A program made the translations under genes and the position numbers. The notes beneath the pieces are model-generated. The model worked only from the letters and a program-made list of their open reading frames with translations, ran no database searches and was not told where the DNA came from. DNA of 64,000 bases from Bradysia coprophila (Eukaryota; Arthropoda; Insecta; Diptera; Sciaridae), in assembly GCF_014529535.1 (NCBI RefSeq), contig NW_023503941.1, positions 2,478,942 through 2,542,941 on the forward strand, written 5' to 3'. Below, in pieces: positions 1-12,428 of the stretch. Numbering within the stretch: position 1 is the stretch's first letter; every line of letters begins with the position of its first letter.

Positions 1-53
1 AAAAACCTGATTTACTAACTTGTTAGCAAAATAGCTGTATCGACTATATGGAC

Positions 54-83
54 GAAGAAGAAGAAGAAGAAGAAGAAGAAGAG
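54..83. repeat. (GAA)n microsatellite
   Basis: About ten uninterrupted GAA triplets. They lie about 50 bp upstream of the first hAT-like MITE. No gene is associated with them. Confidence 0.9.
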
Positions 84-141
84 GAAGGTCCTTCCAACCA
101 AAGTATGCAAACACTGAAGGAAATGCAAATGCGCAGTTAAG

Positions 142-330
142 CAAGGCTGTAGACTTTGGTGAGGTCACGCAGATCGCCATTTTATTAGATTCACGTGAAC
201 AAACCACTTCTGATGATTTTTACCACTGCGTCACAGCGACGACAATCAAAACGGGAGGTGAGTTTTTTGTATGAAATCGTCAAAACGTTGGCGTGTCACG
301 CGCGTGACCTTCCCAAAGTTTGCAGCCTTG
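142..330. mobile_element. hAT-type MITE, copy 1, with 8-bp TSD
   Basis: A 189-bp element with terminal inverted repeats beginning CAAGGCTGTAGACTTTGG on the left and CAAGGCTGCAAACTTTGG on the complemented right end. It is flanked by a perfect 8-bp direct repeat CAGTTAAG at 134-141 and 331-338. Eight-bp duplications and short imperfect inverted ends are the hallmark of hAT elements. There is no coding capacity, so it is non-autonomous. A second copy with its own different 8-bp duplication lies at 56129-56312, which confirms the element ends. Confidence 0.9.
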
Positions 331-363
331 CAGTTAAGCGCGGATCCCTACTTTCAGGTGAAG

Positions 364-575
364 TTAGTTTCGTTATGTTACACGCATATTGAATTCGTTT
401 GCGTGAGGAGAATTTGATTACACACAAACTCAACAGGTGCAACAACATTAATCACACGAAAATGTCATCATGGCAACATTACAAAAATGAATTCACTTCA
501 AAGTCGGATCCGTAATGTGTCTAATCCGCTGAGGAATTGCATTACCTTCAGTGTTTATATGCTTACTACCGACAC
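364..575 (+). repeat. Dispersed repeat paralogous to 61745-62105
   Basis: Blocks such as GAATTCGTTTGCGT, AGGTGCAACAACATTA and GCATTACCTTCAGTGTT occur in the same order here and at 61745-62105. The other copy carries roughly 160 extra bases between the first two blocks. No coding frame is kept in common. It may be an old interspersed element or a segmental duplication. Confidence 0.65.
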
Positions 576-1840
576 ACTATTTCGTTACCTTTCTTAATTT
601 TCTTCCAACGAGTGTGTGAAAACTGCTTCAGTGTGAGGTGATTCGTTCCATAAACACCTTCACAAAGTAATTTCATGAGCTTTCAGATCTCCATAATCAT
701 TAATTTCGTTTTTCTGGAGAACCTTTACGACCTACCACCACCCAGATTACCACATTTTTCATCAGTTTATTATCATCAGCAGAGTTAAATTTCTGAATGT
801 ATCTGCATCGTTAATGTGTTCGGTGTATGGTGCACAGACATACAGTGAGTATCCATTACACCTACACCATTTTTTCTATACGAGGTGTCTCTTTCAGTAG
901 AGTCGACGGGGGTAAGAATTCTCATAAATTCCATTATGCATGAGTTTTTTGCCGCAATCAATTCCGAAACGAATGATATCATTTAATGGAGAGTAAATGA
1001 GGTGGTTTTTCGTTCCACACCCGTGTGTCACATACCGAATACCACCAGTGGAAGATTTTTCCCACTAATGAGAAGAGAATGGAGTATAAAACACACACAA
1101 AAAAAAGACTTTCAAAAGTGTTTGCTACTTTTTGACGATGTTATTTGATACGAACGAGGTTATACCGTTCAATGCAACGGAAAGTAATGCGGAAAGCACT
1201 TTTCTCTGGTATGAGTGTTATCGGAGTGTGTTTGCATCGAATAATTACAGACATCGATTACACTGACTCGGATGTGGAAATAAAATTTTAATAAACGTAA
1301 CGTTGTGCTGCAGAAGACGTGTAGAGTACACCAACTTACTGATGGAAATAAACACTCTTCGATTTGAACTCGCAGTTCACGAGTGCTTCGATTAGTTAAG
1401 GAACATCCAGAGCACAATAAAGTCCGTTGGATGGTAGTTGCATAGAAAATAATCTGGCCTGGGACGTCTGTGTCGTGAGCAAACATCCTTGCATTTTGCT
1501 ATTAACTGTCCGGTAACTTCGTTTTGAACATTATCGTCGAATGCGATACACAAAGAATATAAAGTGCAACGTTACCCATTATTACAATGTTTCAAAATTG
1601 AATATCCGGTTATGTGCTTCTGTGTTGGACCGTATACCGGAATCGGAAAAGCAGACAAAAAAGCTTTTATCTCGGTAAGTGCTTTAAACCCACACCACCA
1701 CACAGGACTGTGTTATCAGCAGTGGTAAAAATTAGAGTGACACAGGCCGTACACTAGGAAAAGTAAATAAATTTTGATCTCATTAAGTTTAGGCTCTCTT
1801 CGGTGGAAATGCATGAGCCATAGATCTACTTGAAGACAAG
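576..1840. other. Gene-free AT-rich stretch
   Basis: I see no convincing coding frame, RNA gene or tandem repeat here. The short open frames have no conserved features. Confidence 0.5.
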
Positions 1841-2277
1841 ATGAGTGATTTAGTTAGGGTTTGGCGAAGCAGTGAATTACTATACCCGCCTGACGTAGTT
1901 GTAAAAGTCAAAAAAGGGAAAATTTTCCTGAGGATTTTTTGCAACAATATTTGCAGCAAGGAAAACAAAAGGAAAAGAGTGAAGCAACCTTGAGTGGAAT
2001 TAGTTTCATAAGGGAACGTTGTGAACACCGACTGAGGCAAAGAAAATTTGATTTCGATAATGAAATACTTTACAATTCCTTAGTGAACGAATACCATCAA
2101 TTTTTAGGCTTGCCTTTGCATTGGTATTTCTATGAAAGTAGGGAAGTGATTTCAGTATTTCTTTTCCAATCCGCCATTTACTCTACTTTATTTGCTTCGT
2201 ACTATTGTGTGAAAGCTGAAACTTACCAGGAAAGAAAACTTCGTCGCTTTGAGCTTTCCCAGATCACACAATCCTGA
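1841..2277 (+). pseudogene. Candidate coding sequence broken by a one-base frameshift
   Basis: An ATG at 1841 opens a frame (MSDLVRVWRSSELLYPPDVV...) that reads like protein for about 35 codons and then stops soon after. A second frame, open to a TGA at 2275-2277, continues with equally protein-like composition (SGISFIRERCEHRLRQRKFD, then HWYFYESREVISVFLFQSA). The two frames would join if one base were gained in the T-run near 1936-1941. The product, about 145 residues, is not recognised. It has a basic middle and a hydrophobic segment near the C-terminus (VISVFLFQSAIYSTLFASYY). It could be a young pseudogene, an assembly error in a homopolymer, or two chance frames. Confidence 0.35.
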
Positions 2278-2320
2278 AACGGTGCGAATTACTTCGCGTC
2301 AACATAACGTTTTGCACTTC

Positions 2321-2761
2321 TAATCCACGAGTTTAGTGGTATGGTGGGTATGGTTTGTAGCGCTGCATAAAAAAGCGGTCGAATCCGATATTTTGAATTT
2401 TTGTATGGGAATTCACATGCAAACGTTGATATCTCCGTTGTTGTTAAAGAATAAGAGTCAGATTTTGCTAGGTTTGCATCTCTTATGGAGTTTTATCGAT
2501 TGGCATACTCATTTGTGCAAAATGTTGAGTAAACATTTTCTTCTTACTATCACGCAAATACCCACACAAATGAATTTGAATACAGTGTTAAAAGAGCGTA
2601 AAAACGGAGGAAAAAACCAGTTAATTTAACTGAGCTCGATGGGTGATATGTCAAAATCTCGACTCTCTTTTACACTGTATTCCCATACAAAAATTCAAAA
2701 TATCGGATTCGAACGCGTTTTTATACAGCGCTACAAACCATACCACTAAACGCGTGGATTA
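2321..2761. mobile_element. Foldback MITE with TA flanks
   Basis: A 441-bp inverted repeat. The left end reads TAATCCACGAGTTTAGTGGT and the complement of the right end reads TAATCCACGCGTTTAGTGGT. The arms continue inward past a shared GGTTTGTAGCGCTG block and a GAATCCGATATTTTGAATTT block. A TA at each edge is consistent with a Tc1/mariner-type TA duplication. A frame read through it (2336-2629) is not considered a gene. Confidence 0.75.
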
Positions 2762-2919
2762 GCCAACTGCAGAGAGGACAAGAGGGTAAGCAATCCAATC
2801 ACACAATGCTGTTTGCCTTACAAGAGAGAATTTGAAGCCGATGAGATGATAGGATTTGATGAGATGATAGTATTTGACTTACAGGAGAAATTTCCCGTTA
2901 TTTGCAACTCGCCTTATTG

Positions 2920-3030
2920 TAATGCTTGATTTCCTCGTACGCTGTTTGCTCCGTTTACTCTTGAAACAATAAAAAAGAGGCTTCGTTTAGCTAAACGGAG
3001 CGTACACGGCGTAAGAGGAAATCAAGCATA
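2920..3030. mobile_element. Short foldback element (GCTTGATTTCC family), copy 1
   Basis: The inverted ends ATGCTTGATTTCC / GGAAATCAAGCA enclose a core with CTTCGTTTAGCTAAAC. The same core and ends occur at 22829-22955. It abuts the near-perfect palindrome at 3029-3258. Confidence 0.65.
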
Positions 3031-3258
3031 ATGCTTAGTTTCCTCTTACCAAAAAATTACTCCGTGTGAGAGACAAAATTGAATTGTTTAAATTTTTCCT
3101 TTGTGTATTTGACAGCTTGCTCTCTAACGGATTACTTTTTGTTGAGTGGAATAGACACTTAAGTGAGCAAGCTGTCAAATACACAAAGGAAAAATTTAAA
3201 CAATTCAATTTTGTCTCTCACACGGAGTAATTTTTTGGTAAGAGGAAACTAAGCATTA
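3029..3258. mobile_element. Perfect foldback element, 93-bp identical arms
   Basis: Left arm 3030-3122 and right arm 3165-3257 are exact reverse complements as read (ends AATGCTTAGTTTCC and GGAAACTAAGCATT), around a 42-bp loop. TA dinucleotides flank both ends. Half-length relatives at 22999-23150 and 47098-47252 share the left arm and the loop side (AAGTGGAATGGGCACTTAA) but are not palindromic. This copy therefore looks like a derived head-to-head foldback. Perfect arms imply a recent origin or gene conversion. Confidence 0.9.
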
Positions 3259-5356
3259 ACTGCGGATTTGCATAGCGACGTAAAATTGATAGAATGCGCA
3301 TTCAAATTTAGCGTGTTTGACATTTCATAACAATGAGAAAAAGGAGTTGAAAGCAAGAGATTTACTTTGGGTCATGCAAATCGTTTAGCTTTAACAGTTG
3401 AAACGGAAAAACCATACATTGGGTCAATTTTACGGTACTTTGTACATCAGCAGTAAAATTTCCGTGGGGTGTATGCACAGCTTTACCGAATCGGTTACCA
3501 TCTCCTGTTCATTGTTTCCTTCATTTTTACCTTTACAAAAATGGTGGCCGATATGACTGATGATATGCAGTAAAATTGAAACAGAATTTGCCGTTTTGCG
3601 ATTTTTTTATTTTATTTATTTACAATGTTTCGTAACTCTACATTTTCTTATCTACAAAATTATTTATGATAAAATTTGCTGAATTTTCTTTTTAGTTTTG
3701 AAAACGTCAGAAACCAATCGGATGAACCAGTCATTGAGCATTTTTTTCCATTTTTTTTTTCTTTTCACAAATTTTTTCTCACTGGAAACCCTTTTTTTAA
3801 TAATTTCAATTTGTATAAATCAGGCACTTGAGTGAAAAACAAATGGAATTTCTTTTTCGGACATGATGCCCGTTTCGGATAGGGCCCCAGAAAGTGAAAG
3901 GGAATTATTTTATCGTTTGATTTGTTTCACAAAATATTCTTTTAGAGAGCTGTTCCACAAAAAATTTACAACAAAACGTTTAAACGAAACAAAAAAAAAA
4001 CAATTCGAAAAAATCAACAATATTTTGAGAGGAATTTCTATCTCTCTTTCTTTCGATCGTTTAACAGAACATCGAATCGATAAGAAAATCTTTAAACAAA
4101 ACAAAGTATAATTCGGCAAACGTTGACTCGAATATTAGATAAATCTTTTTGTTCACTTAACAATTAAATAAAGAAATTTCGATAAAATGTACAGTCAAAC
4201 AAAACGCTTAGGAACTAGTTAACAAAAACAAGAAACATTTTTCGCTTCCATAACCAAATCAAACATGAACTCAAAACCACAATAAATTAACGTTTTTTTC
4301 GGGTGCTCTCTAAATTCGTTTCCAATTTTTCTTTAATTATTTTTCGAAGCTTTGGAAAGCTTTTTTCTTTACATTTCTTATTCTTTTGGTTCGTATTTCC
4401 TGGTCTTGAATGTAATTTATAAAAAAAAAACTTCAGGGCTTAGCAGCAGGGTTCGTTTCTGACATGTCAACGTGAACGGTTAATTATATTTAAATTAGAC
4501 AGGATCGAGGGGCCTACCAACCTTTTAAAAAGTACTGCGAATTTGCTCGTTACAACATCGGAATCGATAAAAATATGAGAAATGAAATTTAGTGAATTCG
4601 CATATCTTTGTAAGAGGTAGGTTGCCCTGCGGTAATTTCATTGTCTTTTTGTAAGAAACAATTCAAAATATTTCTTATTCTAATGATCGTAATCAATCGT
4701 CGAAATAATAGGTCATATTTTCGAGTTACATAGTACGGATTGTAGAGTCAGATTTTCTTTTCGTTTTTACATTTCCTAACTAAGAACACAAAAATTAAAT
4801 TATTAATAAAAAAGACAATCAAAACAAAACACACGAAAGTCAAATGGCAATTCCGTTGTTTTGCCAATACACAAAAATTGTAAAATAAATCTCTTAGCAA
4901 AATAGTGTTGGTTATCAGAGGCAGCCTAGGCCGACATGATCAGATTTTTCATTTTAATTTAGCAGACATTTTGATTTGAAAGTATTCCGTTTTCCGTTGC
5001 AGCGAGCGATGTGATTGTGACTATTTTCGGGTCACCATTCTACTTTTTTGTTAAACCAAATGTTAGATCGAAGACACACTAGCAATTTCGCGTTGCTGAA
5101 AGCGGCAATTATGCTACGTTTTCCAATGTAATCCGATATTCACCACGTCTTAAACAAAAAACAATGGAAATCGCAGCATTATTGTCGATCTCAGCAACGC
5201 AAAATTGATCGTCTGTTTTCGGCCTTAGACTCAGAGTACTCTTACAGGGAAATAAAATCAGAGCTTGCAAAAGCTCAGAAATTTGAAATTTTGATTGGTA
5301 TTCAAAAAAGACTCAAAGCTTGTAAAAGCTCGATACACAGCCAAATCACTTATGCT
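3259..5356. other. Gene-free AT-rich stretch
   Basis: Long A- and T-runs with no coherent coding frame. A faint inverted repeat around 5060-5222 shares GATCGA and CGTTGCTGA blocks in its arms and is probably an old MITE. Confidence 0.5.
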
Positions 5357-5520
5357 GAAAACAAACGAGGCATTCAAAACGTGTTTTGGTCCTTGTTTTC
5401 ATGACGAAATTGTCACAACTGTCAAATAAATTTAAAAATTTCTCTATCGAAAATTGCGATTGCTGCATCTGTCAATGAAAACTAGGACCAAAACACGTTT
5501 TCAATGTCTCGTATGTTTTC
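5357..5520. repeat. Inverted repeat (MITE-like)
   Basis: The left arm starts GAAAACAAACGAGGCATTC and runs through AAAACGTGTTTTGGTCCT. The right arm has AGGACCAAAACACGTTTT and ends GTCTCGTATGTTTTC. Arm identity is high but not perfect. No clear target duplication was seen. Confidence 0.7.
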
Positions 5521-5690
5521 ACCATTACGTCTATTTCTTGTATAAGACGATAGGTTGGCTTAGTTCAAATAAAAAATGAAAACGCGAACGTTGTTGGAAA
5601 ATGCATTAAAATTAAAACTGTCAAATATGAATCCTAAAATCTATCAAAAACGCAAACAATTAAAAGCTAAAAACAATCGAGTTAAAATGA

Positions 5691-5818
5691 TACGTCCTCG
5701 ACATAATACGTCCTCGACATAATACGTCCTCGACATAATACGTCCTCGACATAATACGTCCTCGACATAATACGTCCTCGACGTAATCCTTACTCGACAT
5801 AATCCTTACTCGACATAA
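5691..5818 (+). repeat. 16-bp tandem repeat, 8 units
   Basis: The unit TACGTCCTCGACATAA is repeated from 5691. The first five copies are exact, the sixth has one change (ACGTAA), and the last two carry TCCTTACTCGACATAA. It is a short minisatellite with no coding role seen. Confidence 0.95.
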
Positions 5819-8800
5819 TTCACTTGGCAAACCACTCAATCTAAACCTAATGGGGAAAAGTTTATTTAAAGAAAACCCTTAAATCCTAACACAAAGACAA
5901 CACCGGGACAAGTTCATCCATGAATTGTTAAAACTATCGAAGATTATGATGATGAAAGGAATTGTAAGACACAAAATGATTAATTGGCAAACAAAAAACA
6001 ACAACAAAAAAAACTTAAACAAAAGAAAAACGTGAAAGTTAACAAAATCAACAAAACAAAAACAATGAAAACAAAAAACAATTTTCTTTGTGGCTCCGTT
6101 CGGCGTGAACTGAACCTTTAGACATTATATGGACGTGACTTTATTTGTATCGTTTCAGATTTGTGCAAAAGCTCAACTTGACGACAAGTTTTTTCTCTGT
6201 TTCGTTTGAGCTTTCACATAAATCTTAAGCGATGCGAATACAATTCGTCCCAATATGAACGCTTTTCATGCTTTAACGACGTTGTTTTTCTTATTTCGTT
6301 TGGAAACTTAACAATTTTTCATAGTCTTAACAGTATCTCATCGAATCCGATAACAAAACGAAAAGATTTCAAAAACTTAAACTTGTAACAGTACGATAAT
6401 GTAACAGTACCAGTAACAGTACCGGCAAATGGCGTCAATCGATTTATGGAACATTGGAATTTGTTGAATAAATGGATCAAGGCATTTGCGAACGAATAAA
6501 TCACGCAAAAAACAACGAAACTTAAAACGAAAACAATTATTTTTTTGTGGGTAAAATGAAATCCTTCAAAAACAATCAACAATTGAGAAGGAGATCTTTT
6601 ACGATTTTTTTTTAGATTTTTTTTTTCTTACGAACAAACTAATTGAAACACAAACTTCGAATCAAACGGTGTACACCATCCGTAAATGAAAGTCTATTGC
6701 AATTTAAGTTTTATTTAAAGCCAAGCAAACAACCAGCCAGTGAACTGAAATTTTGACATCTGTCATCTGTCAACATTTTCATCTCGTGTGAAAAAACGGA
6801 GGAAAATTTCATGTCATGGTTGCTTACTTGACTTAACTGTAGAAAAGACGACAGAACCGAAAAGTTTTGTGGGCAGATTTTAGTTTTCTGATACCGAATG
6901 ATTCGAAGCATTAAATTAAGAGCTACGCGATTTACATAACAAGCGGGAACGGTTCCCAGTGAACGGTAATTTAAATACAAAAGGGACTGTTGTTCAGTTG
7001 CCCTTGGTTTGTAAAGCTTTACCATTTTCACTCGTTTATTGAAAATCAAGCCGTAAAAGACAGAAAACATAACTCGAAAAAAAAACAAAAACAAAGAAAC
7101 AATAGAACGAAAACGAGAAATGAACGAAAAATGAATCGGTTAAACGAGAACAAAACTTATTTAAACAACAAACTAAAAACAAAACACAACAAAAACGTTC
7201 AACAGAACAGCCATGATTTGATAATAAAAAACTTAACAAATGCAAAGTGGTAAACGTAAACAGTAAATGAACCAACCACAACCCAAATGAATTTCTTAAT
7301 TTTTCAAGTCTATGTCTCGATGAATCCAATGAATGAACTTTAAACACACTCAACAAAATGGACAAACAAAGAATGAAGATGAGAAAACATCACACAGAAC
7401 TACTGAACAAAAAGTGTACAAACGAAACACAGAAAAACCTTAAAACGATACACACACTACAGAAGAAGTCCTATAAGCGGATTAATATCCATAAATTCCT
7501 AAACTCTTAACTCTATTCCCTATTTATAAATATGCATTTTCCAACCGTTCGAATTGTTTTACCATCATCGTTTCGGTAATACTTAGCATTTCATCTGCCT
7601 AACCTTACGAAAACATTTTAATCCGCACCATGGAAATGACCTCAGACGTTTGGTGTTTTTATGGCTGTGAATTTTAACACCCTTTGCTCGGGTGGTTTTG
7701 TAACTTAGGGTAACTTAGGACGTGTGGGTGATGCTTTTTGCATATTTTTTTCCGGATTTATTTTCTTGTTTCTTGTTGGCAAAGAGAATGTGAGAAATAG
7801 AGTTTGTATGGGCTCGGCTCGGACCAAGTAGTTTGAAATGATGAAAATTGAAATGTTTGATAGTTCATTACTCTGATCCCGAGCTTTTAATTCTTCGCTG
7901 AAAATTCTCCTGATTCGACTAAGTTCTGATGCTGCAGTGAGACAAATTTCCAACTTAATTTTCTGAAAATCAATTAAACATTTGAGCAATTTCACCGGTG
8001 CCCGTTACATTCAGACGATTAAGAACAGAACTCGAAAAAATTAAAAGACGGAAAAAAACCCATAAAAATGGTCCCCATTCAACTCAACTTCGATGTCACA
8101 TCATCTGATAAATTTTAATGAATTTCCAGCGTTCTGTAATTCACCCTCATGAATGGAAGGGGAGGAGAGCCGTCTCGTTAATGCGAATAACTCTCCATAC
8201 TGAATCACTTAAACGCATCTACGTTTTTCGCATACGACCGTGTTTACGGGTTTTATTCTATCGAGCGGCATAAAGCCACTTAGAACGGAAACTGACATCT
8301 CTGTAACATCTCGTCCCACGAAGGTCGGCCATAATTCAAATCGAAATATGACTGACGTTAGGAAAATATTTTAAATTTTTCGTATTAATGCTAAGTCGTG
8401 TTAAGAGCAATGATTCCCTAAGCTGAGACGCAAACCTACATCATGTCCATGTCGTGATGTCTTACGTTTCAAACATCATTGAAGTTGATGTATCCGTAAT
8501 GAATTTAGGCGATCGGTCGTATGCTCAAATTTTAAATTGAAACACGACTGACCCGACTCTTACTAATTTTGAGAGGTGACATCCACACCTCATGAACAAA
8601 AAATTAAAAGAATTTTAAAGTTTGTGTCCATACTGAAGTAACCATTGCTCTCCGTGAAATCTCTCGTGAATTTCCTAGGGGAAATTTTTAGTTTTTGGGC
8701 TTTTTACAAGTGGTATGTAAAGGGGCTTTTGTGAGCCAGTTCGGCTCTGCCTCTTTATGTTTCGTAAAGGGATCATCAACAAAGTAAATTAATTTTTCCT

Positions 8801-10136
8801 AAAATACTTAAAAAGAAACAAAATGCGGAAGTTTAATTATCTACTCGCCCGAAATCCTTTCGTTGACTTTGATGTTAACACAAAAAAAAAACTTGTCTGC
8901 CACTCCCTCCATTCCGTGTCGTCCGTAATTAATTGAATTAACTGAACAAACAAATCCTCCGACGATATTTAAACAAAATGAAAAAAATAAAAATTAAATT
9001 TGAATAATGATGAAAATGGCACGGACGGATGATGATGATGATGTCGGTGATAAAAAAAGAACCGTTGCTGCTTTTGCGCTTATTTTTTCAATCTTTTTTT
9101 TGCCGTTTTTATGATAATGTTTCCACCTGACATGTTTATACTCGAAATTTGCTAATAGCCCGGAAAACATATTGTGCCATGCTGCAGGCTGTGCGCTTTT
9201 TTTTACTCGGAGAAATTCGTATTTCTGGCGGCTACATGATGTTAGTGGTTTTAAAGTTTTGTAAAGTTTTGCATTTTGTAGATTTTCGAGCCGAATCATA
9301 ATTCCGTCAACGAAATTCAGAGATTTTGTGTCAGATGTCCGCAATATGATACACTACCGTGTGTGTGTGTGTGTGCTCCCGTGTAACCGGTGTGTGTTTG
9401 TTTATCGCCACCATACCGATATATATCGTTACACATGCACACGTTTCCATTTGAAAAGCCAAAATCCTGCGGTAACGTTCAGACGAAAATGTAGAAGACA
9501 AATTGCAATTCCGTAATGCCAATCCTTGTATCTGATGGCAGAGCGAGTAATTTATTGTGGTATTCGATATATATAGCTTGTTGTGTGTGTGTGCTGGCTG
9601 CAGAGATTGTATACTTGGGTGCATTTATGTGTGGCGGTCTCGTTGGGTATTTGTTCTGGTAACGTTGGAGTTTATCTGGGGAAAGAGAACAAAATGGCAA
9701 TTTATTAGCGAGAGGTTTTTTTTTCTGCTGTTTGGTCGGTGGAAGTTTGTTTTTGTTTGGTTTATCATGCAACAATAAGAATTGGAGAAAAAAATCTTTA
9801 ATTCGTTCCCGGTTATGTCGGTCTTTAATGTAATGTGTCTCGAGGGGTAATTTATCCCCCACATCCGACCCACCACTTGTGGTCTTAAGCAACAAAAATC
9901 GTAATTTGGGAAAACTACAAAATTCTTGCGCCAAGAGACTCGATCCGACAGAAATTTGAGCTCACGCAAACTGGAGATTTGTGGTTGAAGCTCTAATGGA
10001 TTTACAACTCTTGCAAATAAGCTCAGCGATTTTAAGCCTTTAAGTCACTAAGTCAATAAAAACAACAAATTATCTAAGTCATTTAGGACATTAAAACTGT
10101 AGGAACGTTAAATTTTTAGGTCTTTTTTCTTTTAGA
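5819..10136. other. Gene-free AT-rich stretch with simple repeats
   Basis: Mostly A/T-rich DNA with poly(A)/poly(C+A) runs at 5990-6090 and 7080-7200. Open frames there encode Lys/Asn- or Phe-rich strings and are composition artefacts. A GT microsatellite sits at about 9359-9375 and a shorter one at about 9583-9593. No gene is supported. Confidence 0.5.
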
Positions 10137-10270
10137 AAAAAACCCTATTGTGGACACTTCATCTGTCCGTCTGTCTGTCTGTCCGTCCATGTGTCTGTGT
10201 CACAAATAAAAAATGAGACGATAACAGCCTTGATTCAAAATTCCAATGCTACTATGAGTAAATCAACACC
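10137..10270 (+). repeat. (GTCT/GTCC)n microsatellite with flanking conserved block
   Basis: A run of GTCY tetramers (about 10162-10189) is followed by GTGTCTGTGTCACAAAT and AATGAGACGATAACAGCC. GTCY microsatellites with such flanks are typical of Helitron-like DINE-1/mini-me elements of flies. That assignment is by analogy and no Helitron end was seen. Confidence 0.45.
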
Positions 10271-10308
10271 AGGCAAATAATAATTATTTGTTATCTGATA
10301 ACCAATCG

Positions 10309-10800
10309 CTCATAGTTGGCATTGCAATTCGAAAATTTGGTAGTTGGTAGTTGGTAGTTGACTACCAAACGTAATTTTCGGCAGAGATGTTTACTATTCG
10401 AGAGCTGCGCACCGACTGACAAAATTATTCTGCCTGCTCGCCTATTTAAAGCTTGAATTTTTGGTAGTTGACTACCAAACTGGTAGTTGACTACCATACT
10501 GATAGAGAGGTGGTAGAGATGTTAACTGTTTGAGAGCTGCACACCAACTGATGAGATTATTTAGGCTGCTTGCCTATTTATAATTCGATAATTTGGTAGT
10601 TGACTACCAAACTGGTAGTTGAATACCAAAATGGTTGTTGAATAGTTGAGTTTGGTAGTTGAATACAAAATTGGTAGTTGACTTCGAAACTGATAGAACG
10701 ATGGTGGCGATGTTTACTGTTCAACAGCTGGATATCGACTGAAGAAACTATTCTTCCTGCTTGCCTATTTGTAACTCACGTATTTGGTAGTTGGTATCTC
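10309..10800. repeat. Dyad-rich tandem repeat (GGTAGTTGACTACC)
   Basis: The 14-bp palindrome GGTAGTTGACTACC and variants recur many times. They separate three copies of a spacer of about 100 bp (near 10386-10458, 10515-10590 and 10705-10780). Each spacer reads GAGATGTT, ACTGTT, AGAGCTG, CGACTGA, ATTATT and GCTTGCCTATTT in order. The mixture of tandem units and hairpin dyads suggests a complex satellite or stacked MITEs. Confidence 0.8.
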
Positions 10801-10968
10801 GAGAAGTGAGAAAAGTGAGAGAAAGAAAAAAGACCTCAGTAGGCTTATAGCCGGTCGATTCTTGTTTGGAGACGTCGGAATGGAGTTGTTACGAGGGTTC
10901 CCTCAAAAGAGTGTTCCGGAAAATTCATCAACTTTGAAGCCATTTTCCCTGGCCATTTTTATTTTGGT

Positions 10969-11194
10969 CTTTTACCAAGTTTGAAGTCACCATCAGAGGT
11001 CACCAGAGGTCACCAGAGGTTTTTTTATTATGAATTGACCTACTGTTACCATCGATAGAATTCAGAAGGGAACCAGAGGAATCGTCTGAATTCTCTGCGA
11101 TTCTATAGTTCAAGGATAGGGAAGACAGTGAAGATCATGAAGACGTCACTTATTTTTAGGAACTGACCTCTGGTGACTTCAAACTTGTTAAAAG
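10969..11194. mobile_element. MITE, copy 1 (GTTTGAAGTCACC ends)
   Basis: The ends CTTTTACCAAGTTTGAAGTC and, complemented, CTTTTAACAAGTTTGAAGTC form terminal inverted repeats. The homologous copy is at 63451-63650. Shared flanks (TTTGAAGCCATTTTC upstream of both) show the full repeat is somewhat longer, about 10911-11215. The internal block ACCATCGATAGAATTCAGAA is common to both. Confidence 0.8.
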
Positions 11195-12420
11195 GCTTAA
11201 TGTTAGTCGAGAAAATGGCCAAAAACGTAAGAAAAATCTAGTGTCTAGAACAAAGAAGAAGTAGGAAAGTCGGGATTCGACGATATGTTGGATGAGGCAC
11301 TATAATTTCATCGGGTAAAATGTGACACGAAAAAGCTTTCGTAAAACTAAATTGCTACTTTGCATAGGGAAAATCGTCAATAACAATCCCAAAAATGGAA
11401 CTTTCCACAATCCTTGAACAGATAACAAGACGAGGAGAAAAAGGACGAAATGTCTGTGCAAGAAACACTGGAACTAGTATCCCAAATTGCAGCTACGTAT
11501 CTCTTGTTGATCTAGAAAAAAGTTACAAAATTCTTCTTAGGACATACATGACTTTACCAGGCCATATATCAAGCTACTGAACATGGATCATGGCCGCCCC
11601 GACTAAAATTAGAGGAATTTTATTGTAGCTTTCGAATGATTGCACTTTTTTATAAAAAATGGATTCGAAATGGCTTTAAACTTCATGAATTTTCCGGTAC
11701 ACATTTTTGCGGGAACTCTTATACCGACTCCATTCCAACTTCTCAAGTTTTCCAATGAAATGAGCCATAAAGAAGAAATTTTTCAAAAATAAATCGAAGA
11801 TGTTTTCGACTTTGGAGGAATGGCTTTTCTGGTCGGAAAAACCATTTTCCATTTTCCGGAAAATGTTTTTGTTCCAAAACTTTTCGTGGCTAACATGGGT
11901 ACAACGAAAAATCTTAAAGAACTTGAGTTCTGTTTGCACTGAGGCTATTTAATCTCAGTGCGAGTTGACTTGGAATAAGTCAAATTCATTTTCGGGCAAT
12001 TATACGCCCACACATCGATACACAAATATTTTTCGGTTAAATTACAATCCCGGTCCCACCGATGCGTTAATTGAACCAGCCCCTAATTGAACCGTATAAT
12101 AGAAAATGTACATTGCAAATTTGGAGCTAATTATTCTACCGAAATATTAATATCGGTGTGTTTGGATTAGGCCGTAAAAGACCTCCCGCAATCCACCCAA
12201 ACCCCCGTCGTCATTCAAATCGTTCATTTTCAATTTGGGAAAATATTTACCAGCCAATTTGCATCCGATCTAATCAATTTTCATCGAAATTATTCGATTG
12301 TTGGACATATTGGCAACATATATAGTTAGATGAGCCGGGGAAATTTTATTTAATTAATTCATTGTGATTGCCGTGTGAACATTAAATTATAATGCAAATT
12401 CGGACAGTGTTGTTATACGC
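11195..12420. other. Gene-free stretch
   Basis: No coding frame with recognisable features. A 61-residue frame at 11395-11580 and a minus-strand frame at 11676-11939 have no context to support them. Confidence 0.45.
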
Positions 12421-12428
12421 GTGTCCAG

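Noticed and set aside
7036..7365. 109-codon minus-strand frame rich in Phe/Cys/Ser
   Set aside because: Reverse of A-rich low-complexity DNA, with extreme composition and no start context.
9625..9969. Overlapping minus-strand frames of 97-151 codons (9331-9969)
   Set aside because: They overlap in several frames over CA-repeat and A-rich DNA, with no recognisable protein.
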